Part shown: piece by piece, positions 11,586-22,595 of the stretch | Numbering within the stretch: the first letter of the stretch is position 1 | Layout: the number at the start of each line of letters is the position of its first letter | Assembly (NCBI GenBank): GCA_963932465.1 | Contig: OZ010786.1 | Span: forward strand, 597,483,038 to 597,547,037 | From: Maratus speciosus | Taxonomy: Eukaryota; Arthropoda; Arachnida; Araneae; Salticidae | Reading direction: 5' to 3' | DNA length: 64,000 nucleotides | Position numbers and translations under genes: made by a program | Notes under the pieces: model-generated | Databases searched by the model: none | The model's input: only the letters and a program-made list of their open reading frames with translations | Told to the model about the DNA's origin: nothing

Positions 11586-12505
11586 TCGCGAACTGTGTTG
11601 ATTGTATCTTATATAATAGAATGCAGGGAAAAGCTGAAGGTTTTCTAAACCCTATACCAAAAGGAGACAAACCATTGGAAACCTATCACATCGATCACAT
11701 AGGTCCATTACCTCTCACAAATAAAAAATAGCAATATATTTTCACCGTAGTAGAAGCATTTACGAAGTTCGCATGGTTTTACCCAGTGAAATCAAAGTCG
11801 GCCAAGGAAGTAATAGAGAAATTGGAACTACAGCAAACAACTTTCGGGAACCCAGCTAGAATTATAACCGATAAAGGAAAAGCTTTTACTGAAAGCGAGT
11901 TCAAGGAATATTGTACAAAGGAAAGAATTGAACCTCTAGAGATAACAACTGGGATGCCAAGAGGAAATGGACAGGTGGAAAGAATACACAGAGTGATGAT
12001 ATCCGTTTTGTCAAAATTATCTAGTGATGATGAATCCAAGTGGTATAAGTATGTACCAAAATTACAAAGAATTATCAATAGCACAGTAACACGAAGCACC
12101 AAGTATAGTCCTTTTGAATTAATGACAGGAGTTAAAATGAAGGACAGTAACATGCAGAACATCAAGAAAATTTTGGAAGAAGAATTTACCGAATGTATGA
12201 TGGAAGAACGCGAAGACATGAGAGAAGAAGCAAAGAAAAATATACTCAAAATACAAGAAGAAAACAAGGTGCAGTTTGATAAGAAAAGAAAACAGCCACG
12301 AAAATACAAAATAAGAGATATCGTCGCCATAAAGAGGACGCAATTTGGCAATACTATCAAACTTAAAGAAAAATATTTGGGGCCATATGAGATAACTGCA
12401 GCCAAGAATCATGATCGGTATGAAGTAAAGAAAGTAGGAGATCATGAAGGTCCAGGGAAGACGTCAACCGGGGCCGAATACATGAAACCGTGGTCTATGG
12501 GTTAA
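11586..12505 (+). pseudogene. Integrase part of gypsy Pol, frameshifted and interrupted by a stop
   Basis: Read in a different frame from the upstream gag-pol. The integrase zinc-domain cysteines (CVDC at 11594-11605) and the catalytic core (HIDHIGPLP, then TDKGKAF, then GNGQVERIHR, carrying the D, D and E residues) are visible, followed by a basic C-terminal domain. Two lesions separate it from the upstream frame: a shift near 11575-11585, best explained by one lost base, and an in-frame TAG at 11729-11731. From 11786 to the stop at 12503-12505 the frame is open. Given only three LTR differences, inactivation was recent, or the copy was inactivated at insertion. A sequencing error cannot be excluded for the frameshift. 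Confidence 0.88.
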
Positions 12506-12682
12506 ACTCCTGGACGGGTCGGATAGATTAAATATACGTGTATGTGTATTGAACCTATAATCAAAATTTTATGTGAAAGAAAAATGTATAAAAGTCTCAA
12601 GAGTGTAGCTGTTTAAACATAAAAAAGAAATAATAAGCCAAGATGATGATGTCGGGACGCCATCATGTCAGGATGACCAATT
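12506..12682 (+). other. Gypsy 3' untranslated region before the 3' LTR
   Basis: No env-like coding sequence. The stretch immediately before the LTR (GTCAGGATGACCAATT) is not a convincing polypurine tract, which is unusual for an element otherwise this well preserved. Confidence 0.6.
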
Positions 12683-13103
12683 TGTAGGATTTAAATTTAA
12701 ACATACTTTATTTTCTTTATGACGTACATGATAAACAAATTAACTGATGCTCTGGTATTTTTATTATCCATAATTTGAAAGCACGAGTAATGAAAATTCA
12801 TAAACACGAGATCAAGGTTTGGACATATTCAAAAATTAGAAAAGAGTCAGTCTAAAAAATAATGTTGTGCATGAAGCAGCGGCTCATTAGATGCCAAGGA
12901 AGATATTGTTAAGCCTAATCAAATTATTCGTAAGAAATATGTTGTAAGTTTTAAGTAAGAAAGGTGCTGTATTTAGAAAAGTATCAACGAAGTGATGTAA
13001 AGTTACCCTTATAGAATTGTATTAAAGTGTACGTATTGTGATTCAAACGTCTACTTATTTAAATTATCTATATATTAACATTTTACAAACAATAACTTCT
13101 ACA
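12683..13103 (+). repeat. 3' LTR of the gypsy element
   Basis: 421 bp, same ends and length as the 5' LTR, followed directly by a TA-dinucleotide run. Confidence 0.93.
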
Positions 13104-13129
13104 TATATATATATACGTACATATAAAAA

Positions 13130-13523
13130 TATATCTCTAATAATGACCAATATCAGATTACCGAAAGGAATACATACCACCGACATTTTTGTATAGAAAA
13201 CATCACATCCTCTAAACGTAGCATTTTTGTATTAGATAAAGAGTAAAATACCCTTATAAATTACTGATGAAAGTATATATATCTTAGTTTATCAGCCTCT
13301 AATAAGTATATTTAAAAAAGTAACATTGTTTCACGATCAAAACTTGCCGAGTTATGAATCTTTGAATTTTATTAGTATTCAGTGTTTTCGTGGTCTAAAA
13401 AAAAAATTCCTTCTTCATATTTCTTCATATTTTTTTTCAAATAGAAAAACTACAAAATTTGTACTAAACAACTATATAATATCCGAAAACATAAAGGGAA
13501 AAGATGTAAATATCGTAACGTAA
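13130..13523 (+). repeat. Macro-repeat block C, copy C1
   Basis: Aligns with 27590-27786, 28137-28305 and 29610-29690. Shared markers are AAATACCCTTATAAATTACT, TTTTCGTGGTCTAA and AACTATATAATATCCGAAAA. It is uninterrupted here up to the Tc1-like element at 13526, so it shows the empty site of the MITE at 27787-28136. Confidence 0.65.
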
Positions 13524-13762
13524 TACAGTGCGGAGCAAAAGTTTATGCACAAGCTAAATATTTTAATAAAATGAAAAATATACACTGGAATGCTTTGAAA
13601 TTTTTACTGCATGTAAACAATTTGATTACAAATTCATGTTTCGAATTCGGAAACAATTCATTATAAGGAAAATAATAAATTATAAAAAATTGAAAATTGT
13701 GATGTCACAAAAGTTTATGCACAAAAACGAAATACATACATTTCACAAGGCACAAAAGTCCT

Positions 13763-14502
13763 TTAGTAGTCTAAGGTGTTTCCATTGCACCTGATGAGAT
13801 CGAATACTTGATTTTCCATTGATAACACGAGAGTATGGAAGGTTTTGGGAGCGAGTTTATACCACGCTTCCTCGATCGCTGATTGCACTGAGTAATACTG
13901 CTTCCCATTCTTGTAGTAATCTCGCGAGAGTATTCCCCAGATGTTCTCTATCGGATTCAGTGTTGCCAGTGGGCAATTTTTGTAAAATTCAGATTTCTTG
14001 ATTGCCACCAATTTTTTGAAACGGTAAAATTACCTTTGTTTTCGCCTTAATTAATATGTCATTAAAAATGGCGCACTTTACCATTTCAAAAAAGTGGTGC
14101 CAATCAAGAATCTGAATTTAAAAAAAGTAGCCCATCTGGCAACACTGATCGGATTGAGATCTGGGCTGAGTGCTGGCCAGTTCATAACACTGATATTCTG
14201 AGATATAAGCCATTCTTTTGGGCAATGGGCATTGATGAGTTGTCTTCCTGAAAGATCCTGTTGGGACCATCTAGGAGTTCTCTAAACTTTCACAAATGCT
14301 CAATCAGAGTTTCCTGATACTTTTGTGAATTTTGTCTGTCATTTAGGAAGAAAAGAGACGTTTGTACATTACAGCCAAACGCCCCATACCATGAGCAAAT
14401 CACCACGTTGTTGCCTGCTGAATATGCTCTTTGGATCTTTACACAAGGCACGCTAATATAATGAGAAGCCATTTGAGCCATCCAAATTCCTTTTTTTTTC
14501 AT
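13763..14502 (-). pseudogene. Tc1-like transposase remnant
   Basis: Two recognisable parts on the minus strand (14502-14150, then 13957-13763) are separated by the nested MITE. They keep the region around the second catalytic aspartate and the NPIENIW motif with the final glutamate, plus the C-terminal helix region ending VFDLIRCNGNTLDY. The N-terminal DNA-binding half is missing or unrecognisable. The host sequence near NPIEN appears twice because of the MITE target duplication ATCGGATT. Confidence 0.8.
13958..14147. mobile_element. 190-bp hAT-type MITE (CAGTGTTGCCA ends)
   Basis: Terminal inverted repeats CAGTGTTGCCAGTGGGC and its complement, flanked by a perfect 8-bp direct repeat ATCGGATT at 13950-13957 and 14148-14155. 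Eight-base duplications and CAG..CTG ends are hAT hallmarks. Relatives lie at 22596-22787 and 54971-55167, and its core also appears inside the mariner-like foldback at 22834-23055. Confidence 0.88.
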
Positions 14503-14808
14503 TAAAAAAAATGACTCGTACAGCGGTCTCTACACTTTATACTCTAGGAAAAGTCTCGCCGAACCTCCACTTATCATGTTTAAGGAGATGTTTGCATAAA
14601 ATCTCATTTGTGCATAAATTTTTGCGACATCACAAGAACTGTTATCTTGTAATTTCTGATTTTCGTAACGATGATATTTTTCGAAACTTGAGATATATAT
14701 TTATGATCATAGTATTCACCTATAGTGGATATTTTAAAACATTTCGTTGTAAAATTTTATTTTTGTTAAAATATTTGCATTGGGTTTAACTTTTGTGGCC
14801 GCACTGTA

Positions 14809-15375
14809 TGAAAACTCAATCGTGTAATCAATCGTATCAATTGTATTTAATGCATCAGTACTAAAATGAAGTAAATATTTACAGTCGAAAATGTTTCAAT
14901 AGATTTTATACAATGTCTGTGTCCCAAAATATATTCCCATTAGACAGCAATATAATAAGACAAAAGGATAAATATAAAGTAATAAATAAATTGCTTTTCC
15001 TGTTAAATTATCATAGCAAAAAAAGTAAAATAAAATAACCACATCGTTTTCAATAGTTTGAAATAAGGTATCTTTCGGAAAAGATATTTTTCATAAGTTA
15101 AAAAATAAATCTTCAAGGATCATTTCAATCATCATCAAGGATCATCATTCAATTCAATCATTTAAAAAATCGAAGGAAAAATCACAAATTTAATTGCGAA
15201 GGCAGAAAAAAAACATTCTAAAGTTCATAAATTCCTATGCCACAGTTAATCTTTAAGTGAGGAAAACAACATAAACAAACTTCAATAATCTTGTAGGTAG
15301 TCAATCCACTAACCTGGAAAAGCCAATAAAATAGATGCCACAAATTAATTGTGCTTTGATTATTTTTTTAATTTC
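14809..15375 (+). repeat. Macro-repeat block D, copy D1
   Basis: Aligns with 29692-30200, 35100-35354 plus 42923-43275, 46385-46700 and 56880-57325. Markers include CTTACAGTCGAAAAT-like sequence, AAAGTAAAATAAAAT, AATTGCGCAGAAAA and AATCCACTGACCT...AATAGATGCC. No open frame; function unknown. Confidence 0.7.
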
Positions 15376-15449
15376 TTATTTTTGTAAAATCCTTATTTTT
15401 ATAAATTTCTGATTTCGGATACATCGAATGAGAAATTATTAATGAATTC

Positions 15450-15720
15450 GATCACTAGTATGCAATTTGTGCAAACACACGTACTTTTCAACATAACTGA
15501 AAATATATTTACTCGTGTACAATGCGCACATAATATGCCAAAATTTTAAGGCTAACATGATGCGTATTATACCAGGAGCATTTGTGACATTTATATAAAA
15601 CCCTGAATGTTAACACTAAACCACTAGATGTATTGCGTGTGGTACAAGTGTATAAATATTGAATAAAAAACGAAGTAACTGCAATTGTAGAAGATCCAGT
15701 TTTTACACTCTGTCATTCCA
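15450..15720 (+). repeat. Macro-repeat block E, copy E1
   Basis: Follows D1 and resembles 34870-35060, sharing ACTTTTCAACATAACTGAAA, CTCGTGTA..ATGCGCA and ATTTATATAAAACCCTGAA-type strings. Confidence 0.55.
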
Positions 15721-15738
15721 CTCAATTTGGTTTTTATT

Positions 15739-16116
15739 AACACTTTCCGACAAAGTTTAAAAGTGTTTATGGCTTCGGTTTGTCTGGCCGTGCTCTAACT
15801 CTCGTAAATATACTCGGGTTGCCCTGAAATTTTTGGATATTATTGACGTTTACCCTAAAACGATCCCTATTTCAAATGAAGTTTGTAGCATGATTAGTTT
15901 ATTTACAGGGACAGCCAAAAGTATTCCATTACATTACGGCCAATGGGGAAAATCTTTTCAAATAAATTTTAAAGATGTTACACCCTTTAAAACATATCAA
16001 AATTGATATGCATTTACGAAGTGCACTAAAATATACATTTTGTAGAATATGCGGTGCAAAGAATTGTTATTATTCATTTACATTATACATTTAAAGGTCC
16101 ACGCAAAAGAATTCCG
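15739..16116 (-). mobile_element. Hairpin-ended repeat element, family F2, copy 2
   Basis: Reverse orientation relative to 6216-6596. The terminal hairpin (AACACTTTCCGACAAAGTTT) is on the left, then CGGTTTGTCTGGCCGTGCTC, then the shared block ACATTACGGCCAATGGG. Confidence 0.6.
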
Positions 16117-16630
16117 TAACAAAATGTATAGGAGGGGAATAGTTTGCACCGTATTTTAAATATATTAAACTGTTTCATATATAATGAAATTGATATACGT
16201 CGTTGAAGCTTACTATAAGTTATTTCATGTATAATGCAAAGTGCACAGCATAGAATTCAGATAGTGTATTCTATCCGAAGTACTGTGTATTAGCGATGAT
16301 GGTAGAAAATGCATTTTTAATTATGATATGCGCTTTTATGTTTCACTATATCTATGCATGCATGCTATATGATAATATAAATGTTATAGTTGATGTACAA
16401 AGCTGCACAAGATAATTCTTAAAGACTACTGAGTATGAACGTAAATTGCTTAAATGTGGTTTTTAAATGAGTTATGCATTTTTACACTGAACTGAGTTAT
16501 TGATTAGTTACAAAAACAATTGAGTTAATTACGTGCCATAGTATGCTAATTGGCTGTGAAACTGCAACGACAAAATATTTTAAACGCTAAATAAAATATA
16601 ATATAAATTAAAAAAAAAAAAAGAATTTAA
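16117..16630. other. AT-rich sequence, nothing recognised
   Basis: No open frame or terminal repeat. It ends in an A-run (about 16605-16621). Confidence 0.4.
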
Positions 16631-16631
16631 T

Positions 16632-17264
16632 GACAGCTGCCAACTTACCGATAATTTCCGTAAAATTTTTATTGCGCGACCTAGGTCAAGTAAGTGTTTT
16701 TAATTCCGGAAACAAGGTGTGATAAATATAGCTATATGAGGAACACAATGAAAGAAGACGCATTTTAGCAAATACTTTTTCTTGTTCGAAACGTGTTTAT
16801 TTACTGTAGAAGAAATCGGTACAGTTTTACGGAAATTATCCGTAACTTGGCAAATATGTTTTAATATGTATTTTTTTTTAAATACTCTCTCATACTTGCC
16901 AAATTACCAATAATTTCGTAAAACTGTATCTTCTACAGAAAAAAATATACGTTTCGAACCGGAAACATTTATTAAAATGTGACATGTTTCATTGTATTCT
17001 TCCCGCTGCTGCCTTGCATGTAATTCCCGTTAGTGCTTCCAATTTATTATTTTCGTCGGTGTGGGCACTTGGCGTTCGGCTCCTCGAAAAATAGTCAGAA
17101 GTCTATATAAATTTATTTATTACAGATTTTTTCACCTTATTAAGAACCCTTATTATAACCTATTAATTTATAACCCTTATTATTAAAAAAGTACCTTATT
17201 TGACCCGAGTAACGCTGAAAACATTTTACGGAAATTATCGGTAAGTTGGCAGATACGCTCTCTT
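16632..17264. mobile_element. Compound foldback element with TGCCAACTTACCG ends
   Basis: Outer ends GCTGCCAACTTACCGATAAT (16637) and ATTATCGGTAAGTTGGCAG (17236-17262) are inverted. A second inverted pair (ATTATCCGTAACTTGGCA near 16850 and TTGCCAAATTACCAATAAT near 16896) lies inside, so two related foldbacks abut head to head. Both carry GTTTCGAAC and CTGTAGAAG blocks in mirrored order. Non-coding; superfamily unknown. Confidence 0.6.
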
Positions 17265-18220
17265 ATCATTTAATTGTTTAATATTTATTACCTTGCGACT
17301 ATACACTGAGAAAAAATTTCGAAATACAAAATATATAGTTTAAATAACACACTTTTTTCTTTTCTGTTGTCACATCATAAGAGTGAAGAAAAAGCAAAAA
17401 TTATAATTTCTCAAATAAATATAATAGACCTAGAAGAATTAGCGAGCAGTGGTTTTGACTACGATCAAATTTTCTGCAAGAATAATTTCTAAGTTTTGTT
17501 ATTGCTATTTGTAGGCTCTCAGTGTGATAATCCATTGTAGAACATCTAGATTGTAGAATTCGAGAATCAATCGATGATTACGCCGATGGCTATTTTCTTG
17601 GTTGTCGATTTTTTTCGATATTTGAATTATCAGTTAACCCTTGATTAATTATAGCTGTGTGTCACAAAGCACATTGACGAACATCTATTAGATTAATCTT
17701 CTAATGTCCATGCTAGCATATATGCTACCATCCCTGTTCCGAATAAATTATAAATTATTCCGAATAAATAAAGTTCCGATTAAAGATAAATGGTGCAAAC
17801 TTGGAACATGTCTTTTTCAATTGTTTTACTTTAGTTTTGATTAAGCATATTTGAAAAAAATATTTACTTTTGAAAATATGATTTTTTTTAAGAAGTTGCA
17901 CAACTTTTTTTAATTTTTTTTGTTAAATATTTTTAATTTCTTTTTAAATTAATATTTTTAAAAATGCTGAATCGAAATTAAAACTCATATATTTCTCTTT
18001 ATTTAAATGAAAAAAAAATAAAATTCTATAAATAATATTTCGAGTTATAACGATTTTTACCTACCCCACTTTTTTTTATAAATTTTAAATTACTTTTTTT
18101 TTAATTATGAGAAGTTTTTCGTGTGATTTTGTTTACAAATGATATGGTTAACCATCACAAAAAAATTCAGAATTTTAACTCAATAAATAGAAATTATTTT
18201 AAAATGTGTCCTGGACCCCC
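17265..18220. other. AT-rich sequence, nothing recognised
   Basis: Runs of T and A dominate 17820-18180. No gene, RNA or element boundary recognised. Confidence 0.4.
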
Positions 18221-18428
18221 TTAACCCTAGATCTACCGGGAATTTTATTCAAGTTTTAATAAAACGTTCTACACCAGAATTTTTATTTAAAACTATTTAA
18301 CTTATTTATTTACCTTATTTTTGTCTGGTTTATATACTTAGTTTATTTTAAAGAAATTTCTGGTTTGAATGAATATTTTGTATGTACCTGTCGGGTCCAA
18401 TGGACCCGTCTGGTAGACGGAGGGTTAA
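18221..18428 (-). mobile_element. 208-bp TTAA-flanked MITE, copy 3
   Basis: Same length and orientation as 1557-1764, nearly identical to it, with TTAA at both ends. It lies against the left end of the pogo-like element. Confidence 0.8.
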
Positions 18429-18430
18429 TG

Positions 18431-19316
18431 CCGTCGGACCTCTATTTAACGAAGTTGTTAAATCCCGAAAAAAAGTTCGTTATATGGAAAATTCGTTAAA
18501 TAGAGAGTCACTTTTTAAAATACTTTAAACTACATAAAACGTAATTTAAGTCCATAAACACTAAATATAATTTAAAAAAGTAATTAGTCACACTCTTTTT
18601 ATAAATTATATATATTTGTTTTATTTATTTTACCCATCAAAAAGAAAACTGCAAGGGAAATAAGAATGAAACAAAACATTGTCTGGAAATGCATTGTATT
18701 TTCAGTTCAAAAAACAATTTTACATTAAAATCACGATTTTTTATTACGGTTGATAAGCTGATTGGTAGAATACCACTTTTTAAAGCATTATTCTTTTCTT
18801 CATACCTTTATCCACCTCATCAAGAATAATTTTTTTTTCTTTGATGCTCTAGCACTTTCGCTTTGATATTTTTGAGCTACAAGAACCAAAATTATCAACA
18901 CGATTGATCATGATCAACAATCTAGAAAACGGGAACCTATAGTTTAAGGACATGGGGCAACTCCATTGAGGGTTAAAAGGTAATATTTAAAGTTTGGACT
19001 TCTTCGATGAAAAGCAAAGAATCACACCAATTTTACTGCTCTCAGTGAGTTAGGTGCCTGGTAAGACCTGTTCATGGTCATTGATCATCATAAAATGTGT
19101 TATTAGAAAGAATAAGTTTAAAATGTCCAGTAATTGTTTAAGAAATAGGGAGAAAAAAAATTAGATCCCAAGGAAAAGTTCGTTAAATAGAGAATGCACT
19201 TCACTATTTGGAGGTTATTTTACGAAGAAATTTGGTAAATGTTCTTGGTTCCAAGTAAAAGTTCGCAAAATAGAGAAATTCGCAAAATAGAGGTTCGTTA
19301 AATAGAGGTCGGACTG
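18431..19316. mobile_element. pogo/Tigger-like non-autonomous element
   Basis: Left end GTCGGACCTCTATTTAACGA and right end TCGTTAAATAGAGGTCGGAC followed by CTG and TA. TIRs reading CAGTCCGACCTC... with TA flanks are typical of pogo/Tigger elements. The interior has repeated AAAAGTTCGTTAAATAGAG-like strings but no transposase frame. Confidence 0.65.
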
Positions 19317-19423
19317 TACCAGACAATCCAAATTTAAATAAATCGAAATTTATTATTGAAATTTTCAAGTATGAATTCAGGTTCCTTGAATTACGGAATT
19401 TCTAGAACGTATACTACTATAGG

Positions 19424-19605
19424 CAGGGGTGTAAAAATCTTGGCGCCAGTGATCAGATCTCTCACCACGAAATTTTATTAGTTTTCTTCCCTTACATTGT
19501 ATTAGCAGTCTTACTAAAAATTTAAATGAAATATTAGACGAAAAATAAGGAATAAAATTTAGTGGCGAGAGGCTGAGCGCTGGTGCCTAAATTTTTACAC
19601 CCCAG
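19424..19605. mobile_element. 182-bp hAT-like MITE (CAGGGGTGTAAAA ends)
   Basis: Inverted ends CAGGGGTGTAAAAATCTTGG and its near complement ending TTTTTACACCCCAG. Eight-base flanks are ACTATAGG (19416-19423) and ACTATAAG (19606-19613), matching at 7 of 8 positions. A second, unrelated 16-bp repeat, TTTCTAGAACGTATAC, lies on both sides (about 19400 and 19627). Confidence 0.7.
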
Positions 19606-19613
19606 ACTATAAG

Positions 19614-20224
19614 AATTAGAGGGTTATTTCTAGAACGTATACTTATATTACCATGGAAATTAGAAGGTTAAAGATAGAAACATCCAAAATTGCTTAGCTA
19701 ATTGAACGACCATTAATTTGGGAAGAGTTACATATTGTGTGCGGTTTTTTTGGCAAGCTATTTTTGGCATTAAATGAATCGATGTGGTTGCGATCTTCAG
19801 CCTTTGGGGTGGCTTTTTTACTGGAATGGACTTTATTCATAGATTTTTTGCGTAACTTTTTGCATTTAGCAATTTTTTTCGGAACAATTTATAACTTTTG
19901 TTTTAATTTGACATATATAATAAATATATAAAATTATATATAAGTCCATAATATTTATTTATAAGTGTATATATTATGTATGTATAAGGTATATCTCTAT
20001 CTGTAATATACATACATACATAAAAATAAAACTATCATCGTGTTTTATTAACATGTGACATATATAACATTTGTTAATATATATATGTTTATAAATATTT
20101 AAAGACCATGTTTTCCGCCATCTTGAAAATTTTTATAAGATGCTAAAATGGTTTTTTGGCGCCATTTTGGATTCCTTCGCCAATCGCGCCAACCAGCACA
20201 CAATATGGAACTCTTCCCAATAAT
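19614..20224. other. AT-rich sequence with TA/CATA short repeats
   Basis: Contains TATATA and CATACATA short repeats near 19910-20110. The open frame at 19737-19931 has a hydrophobic, low-complexity product with no recognisable domain; I do not call it a gene. Confidence 0.4.
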
Positions 20225-20740
20225 TTCAATACATAATAGAAAATTTTCCTTTTATATGCATAGAACAAAATAGTAATTTCATTAAGTCACCTATTGCAAT
20301 GATTTATTGAAAATATTTTTGTTTTCTTGCATCAATATTTATCTAAATCGCTTATAAATTAAATTAGTATTTCGATATAAATTACTAACACTTAGAATGA
20401 AATCTTCGCCGTGAAATAATGCAATTTGATAATGAGCCTCTAAGATTGCTAGCTAATTCCTTACTTCGAAAGACGTATTTCGATATCTAATTTGGTTGTT
20501 GCGACAATATCTGATATAAGTGCCCATTGAGGAATTGAGATTGGATAACAAGGAAGAAATGTATCTGTTGAAAGTAAACGTAACTGTGATTCAGTTTGAC
20601 ACAACATAATGAATCTAGTTAGAAAAGTTACTGAATTTATATCTACAAGATAAGCAATCTTACAGAAGCAGAAATTTCAAACAGATAACATAGTTAAACA
20701 TTAAACAGACACTTTATTTATTATATAATTCGTGAAGTAA
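20225..20740 (+). repeat. Macro-repeat block B, copy B2 (partial)
   Basis: Matches B1 and B4 from the AGAACAAAATAGTAATTTC region through GAAATCTTCGCCGTGAAAT, GGATAACAAGGAAG and ATTAAACAGACA. Confidence 0.6.
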
Positions 20741-21036
20741 TTCAACAATAAAGTAGGTACAACATTGAAAAATATTTTTCTACGTGTTTCTTGGAAAAAA
20801 CTGAAGAAAAAGAAATTTCATTAACTCTGCTTATTGCTAGAATTTGAGTATTTTTTTTTATGGGGTCGTGGTAATTTTTAAAAAGCTTAAGAAAGTGGAT
20901 TTGTTGCCAAATTGTATTAAGAGCCATGAAAATGAAACTGATGAACTATGTATGCGTTAAAAATTGTTTTCGATGACATATAATATAAAAAAATATTTCG
21001 ATGTGCATATAATAACAAATAAATAGTTTCTGTGTA

Positions 21037-21496
21037 TTAAAACTCTGACTACCAGACGGGACCTGCCCCACCAGTGGCTGAGAGGTTCTGCTCTCGAAGC
21101 TGGTAGACGGGAGATGCTGGGTTCGAACCCAATCGCGCCCGTCTGCCTAACCGTTTCGGAGTTTTCGTGGTTTCCTTCGAAACCGTGGATTCCCATGCGT
21201 AAATACGGTTTAGGTTCCCTTAGAAAGACCCCCCACGGGCGGCAGTCCCCCTAGGGCCTATATCCCTCGAGTTGATAATCGGCCGTCAAAAATCAACCCA
21301 ACCCAACCAGACGGGACCTATGGATCCGTTAGGTACATTCAAAATATGTACTCAAACCAGAAATGTCTTTAAAATAAACTAACTGTATAGACCAGACAAT
21401 AGTTAAATAAATAAGTTAAGTAGTTTTAAATAAATATTGTGGTGTAGAATATTTTTTTAAAAACTTGAGTAAAATTTCCGGTAGTCATAGGGTTAA
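21037..21496 (+). mobile_element. TTAA-flanked MITE, copy 4, split by a SINE
   Basis: Left end TTAAAACTCTGACTACCAGA (21037) and right end ATAGGGTTAA (21496) match the 208-bp MITE with extra divergence. Between them, 14 bp of MITE sequence (ACCAGACGGGACCT) is duplicated at 21051-21064 and 21306-21319, bracketing a SINE. The MITE is therefore older than the SINE insertion. Confidence 0.8.
21065..21305 (+). mobile_element. tRNA-derived SINE, full-length copy with 14-bp target duplication
   Basis: The head is tRNA-like, with a pol III A box (TGGCTGAGAGG, 21075-21085) and B box (GGTTCGAACCC, 21120-21130) at normal spacing. The body follows with GGAGTTTTCGTGGTTTCC and CGTGGATTCCCATGCG, and the tail ends GGCCGTCAAAAATCAACCC with short CAACC repeats. 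It is flanked by a perfect 14-bp target duplication, as expected for LINE-mobilised insertion. Another copy is at 28309-28554 and a tail fragment at 3858-3925. Confidence 0.88.
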
Positions 21497-21965
21497 ATAA
21501 AACGTATAAATATTGAAAAGGTTCCTTGTAAGTGAGAAAAAGTGAATAAGTCGTCAGAAAATACATTTTAAAATTTCTTCTCCTTCCATGACCATTTTCT
21601 CTATCTCGCCAAGGAAACTATAATAATTATATGTACTATAATAATGTTTTTTCCATCGGCTGTTATGAATGTGTGTATATTTTTGATGTGTTGTGTTAGT
21701 CATTGTGATTGTTTGAATAAAGTGATGTAAATGTATTAAATTAGTGCAGTTTTATAAGTAGAATAATGCTCGGCCATCCCGGCGAACCTAGGTTCAGTTC
21801 AACTTAACAGAAAGGGTAAGCGATTACCTTTATTAAGTATTAAGTATAAATAACTTTTACATTATTGGAATACTTTGATTTGACATTATGGCATTGGCGC
21901 ACCGGAAGAATGCAGCTCACCAATGAAGTACCATAACTTATTATAAATAGATTCCCATTAATAAA
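21497..21965. other. Sequence without recognised gene
   Basis: Moderate GC in places (GCTCGGCCATCCCGGCGAAC near 21770; GGCATTGGCGCACCGG near 21890), but no open frame or repeat match that I can name. Confidence 0.4.
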
Positions 21966-22439
21966 GTCTAGATATACCACTAATCTCTGATAGAAATATT
22001 ATGTTTAATTAATGAAAAAAAATTATGCTATTATTTCATATCAATGTGTCTGTTTGAAAAATTATTAAAACCGCATAATCTATAAAATCCTAATTATAAA
22101 AATTTAATTTTCTTATCTAAACATTTATGTTGTCTAGCTATACCACTAATTTCCGATAAAATTATTACGTTTATTTAATGACGTAAATTCTGATTATATA
22201 ATACTAAAATTATTGTTTAAAAAGTTTTAAAACCGCATAATTTATAAGATCCTAATTATAAAAAAAATATTTTCTTATCTAAATTTTTATCTAGTCATTT
22301 TATACCACTAATTTCTGATAGAAATGTTATGTTTATTTACTGGCGTAATCTCTGCTATTATATGATACAAAACTACTGATTGAAACAGTATTAAAATCGC
22401 ATAACTTATAAGATCAACATTATAAAAATTTAATTTCTT
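21966..22439 (+). repeat. Degenerate tandem repeat, about 170 bp x 3
   Basis: The string ATACCACTAATxTCxGATA recurs at 21974, 22140 and 22312 (spacings 166 and 172). Each occurrence is followed by TTATGTTTAxTTAxTG and later by AAACCGCATAAT and TTTAATTTTCTTATCTAAA. Confidence 0.7.
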
Positions 22440-22595
22440 ATTAGTTTATCGATATAAATTAGTGACACTTATAACGAAATCCTCCTTCTTCGCTGTGATA
22501 TAATCTATTCTGACAACAGAAAAATGTCTAAGATTGCTTGATATTTCCCTACTTTATAATATCGTCAGTAACATCTCAAACTATCCAATATGAAA
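22440..22595 (+). repeat. Macro-repeat block B, copy B3 (short)
   Basis: Matches B1, B2 and B4 around ATCGATATAAATTAGTGACA and CTGTGATATAATCTA before entering a foldback element. Confidence 0.5.

Larger units (their letters stand above)
7593..13103 (+). mobile_element. Gypsy-type LTR retrotransposon, nearly full length
   Basis: Two 421-bp LTRs (7593-8013 and 12683-13103) flank a gag-pol region. The only LTR differences I see are three substitutions, so the insertion is young. It sits in a TA-dinucleotide run, with TATA on both sides as a possible 4-bp target duplication that is ambiguous there. The order protease, reverse transcriptase, RNase H, integrase places it in the Ty3/gypsy group. 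No env-like frame follows integrase. Pol is broken by a frameshift near 11580 and a TAG at 11729-11731, so this copy is not autonomous. The sister macro-repeat joins blocks B and C near 27570 without this element. Confidence 0.93.
13526..14806 (-). mobile_element. Decayed Tc1-like transposon carrying a nested hAT-type MITE
   Basis: Flanked by TA (13524-13525 and 14807-14808), with ends CAGTGCGGAGCAAAAGTT and AACTTTTGTGGCCGCACTG. On the minus strand, fragments of a Tc1-family transposase remain: a GNNVVICSWYGAFG region (ORF at 14290-14502), then WPALSPDLNP around 14150-14185, then NPIENIW continuing to 13763. The NPIEN motif of the catalytic domain is split by the 190-bp MITE at 13958-14147. 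Other stops and shifts are present, so it is dead. The sister block at about 29690 runs straight through this site, giving a paralogous empty site. Confidence 0.85.

Noticed and set aside
12119..12445. Minus-strand frames across gypsy integrase and gag (also 8306-8710, 11779-12405)
   Set aside because: Antisense shadows of the gag-pol coding strand.
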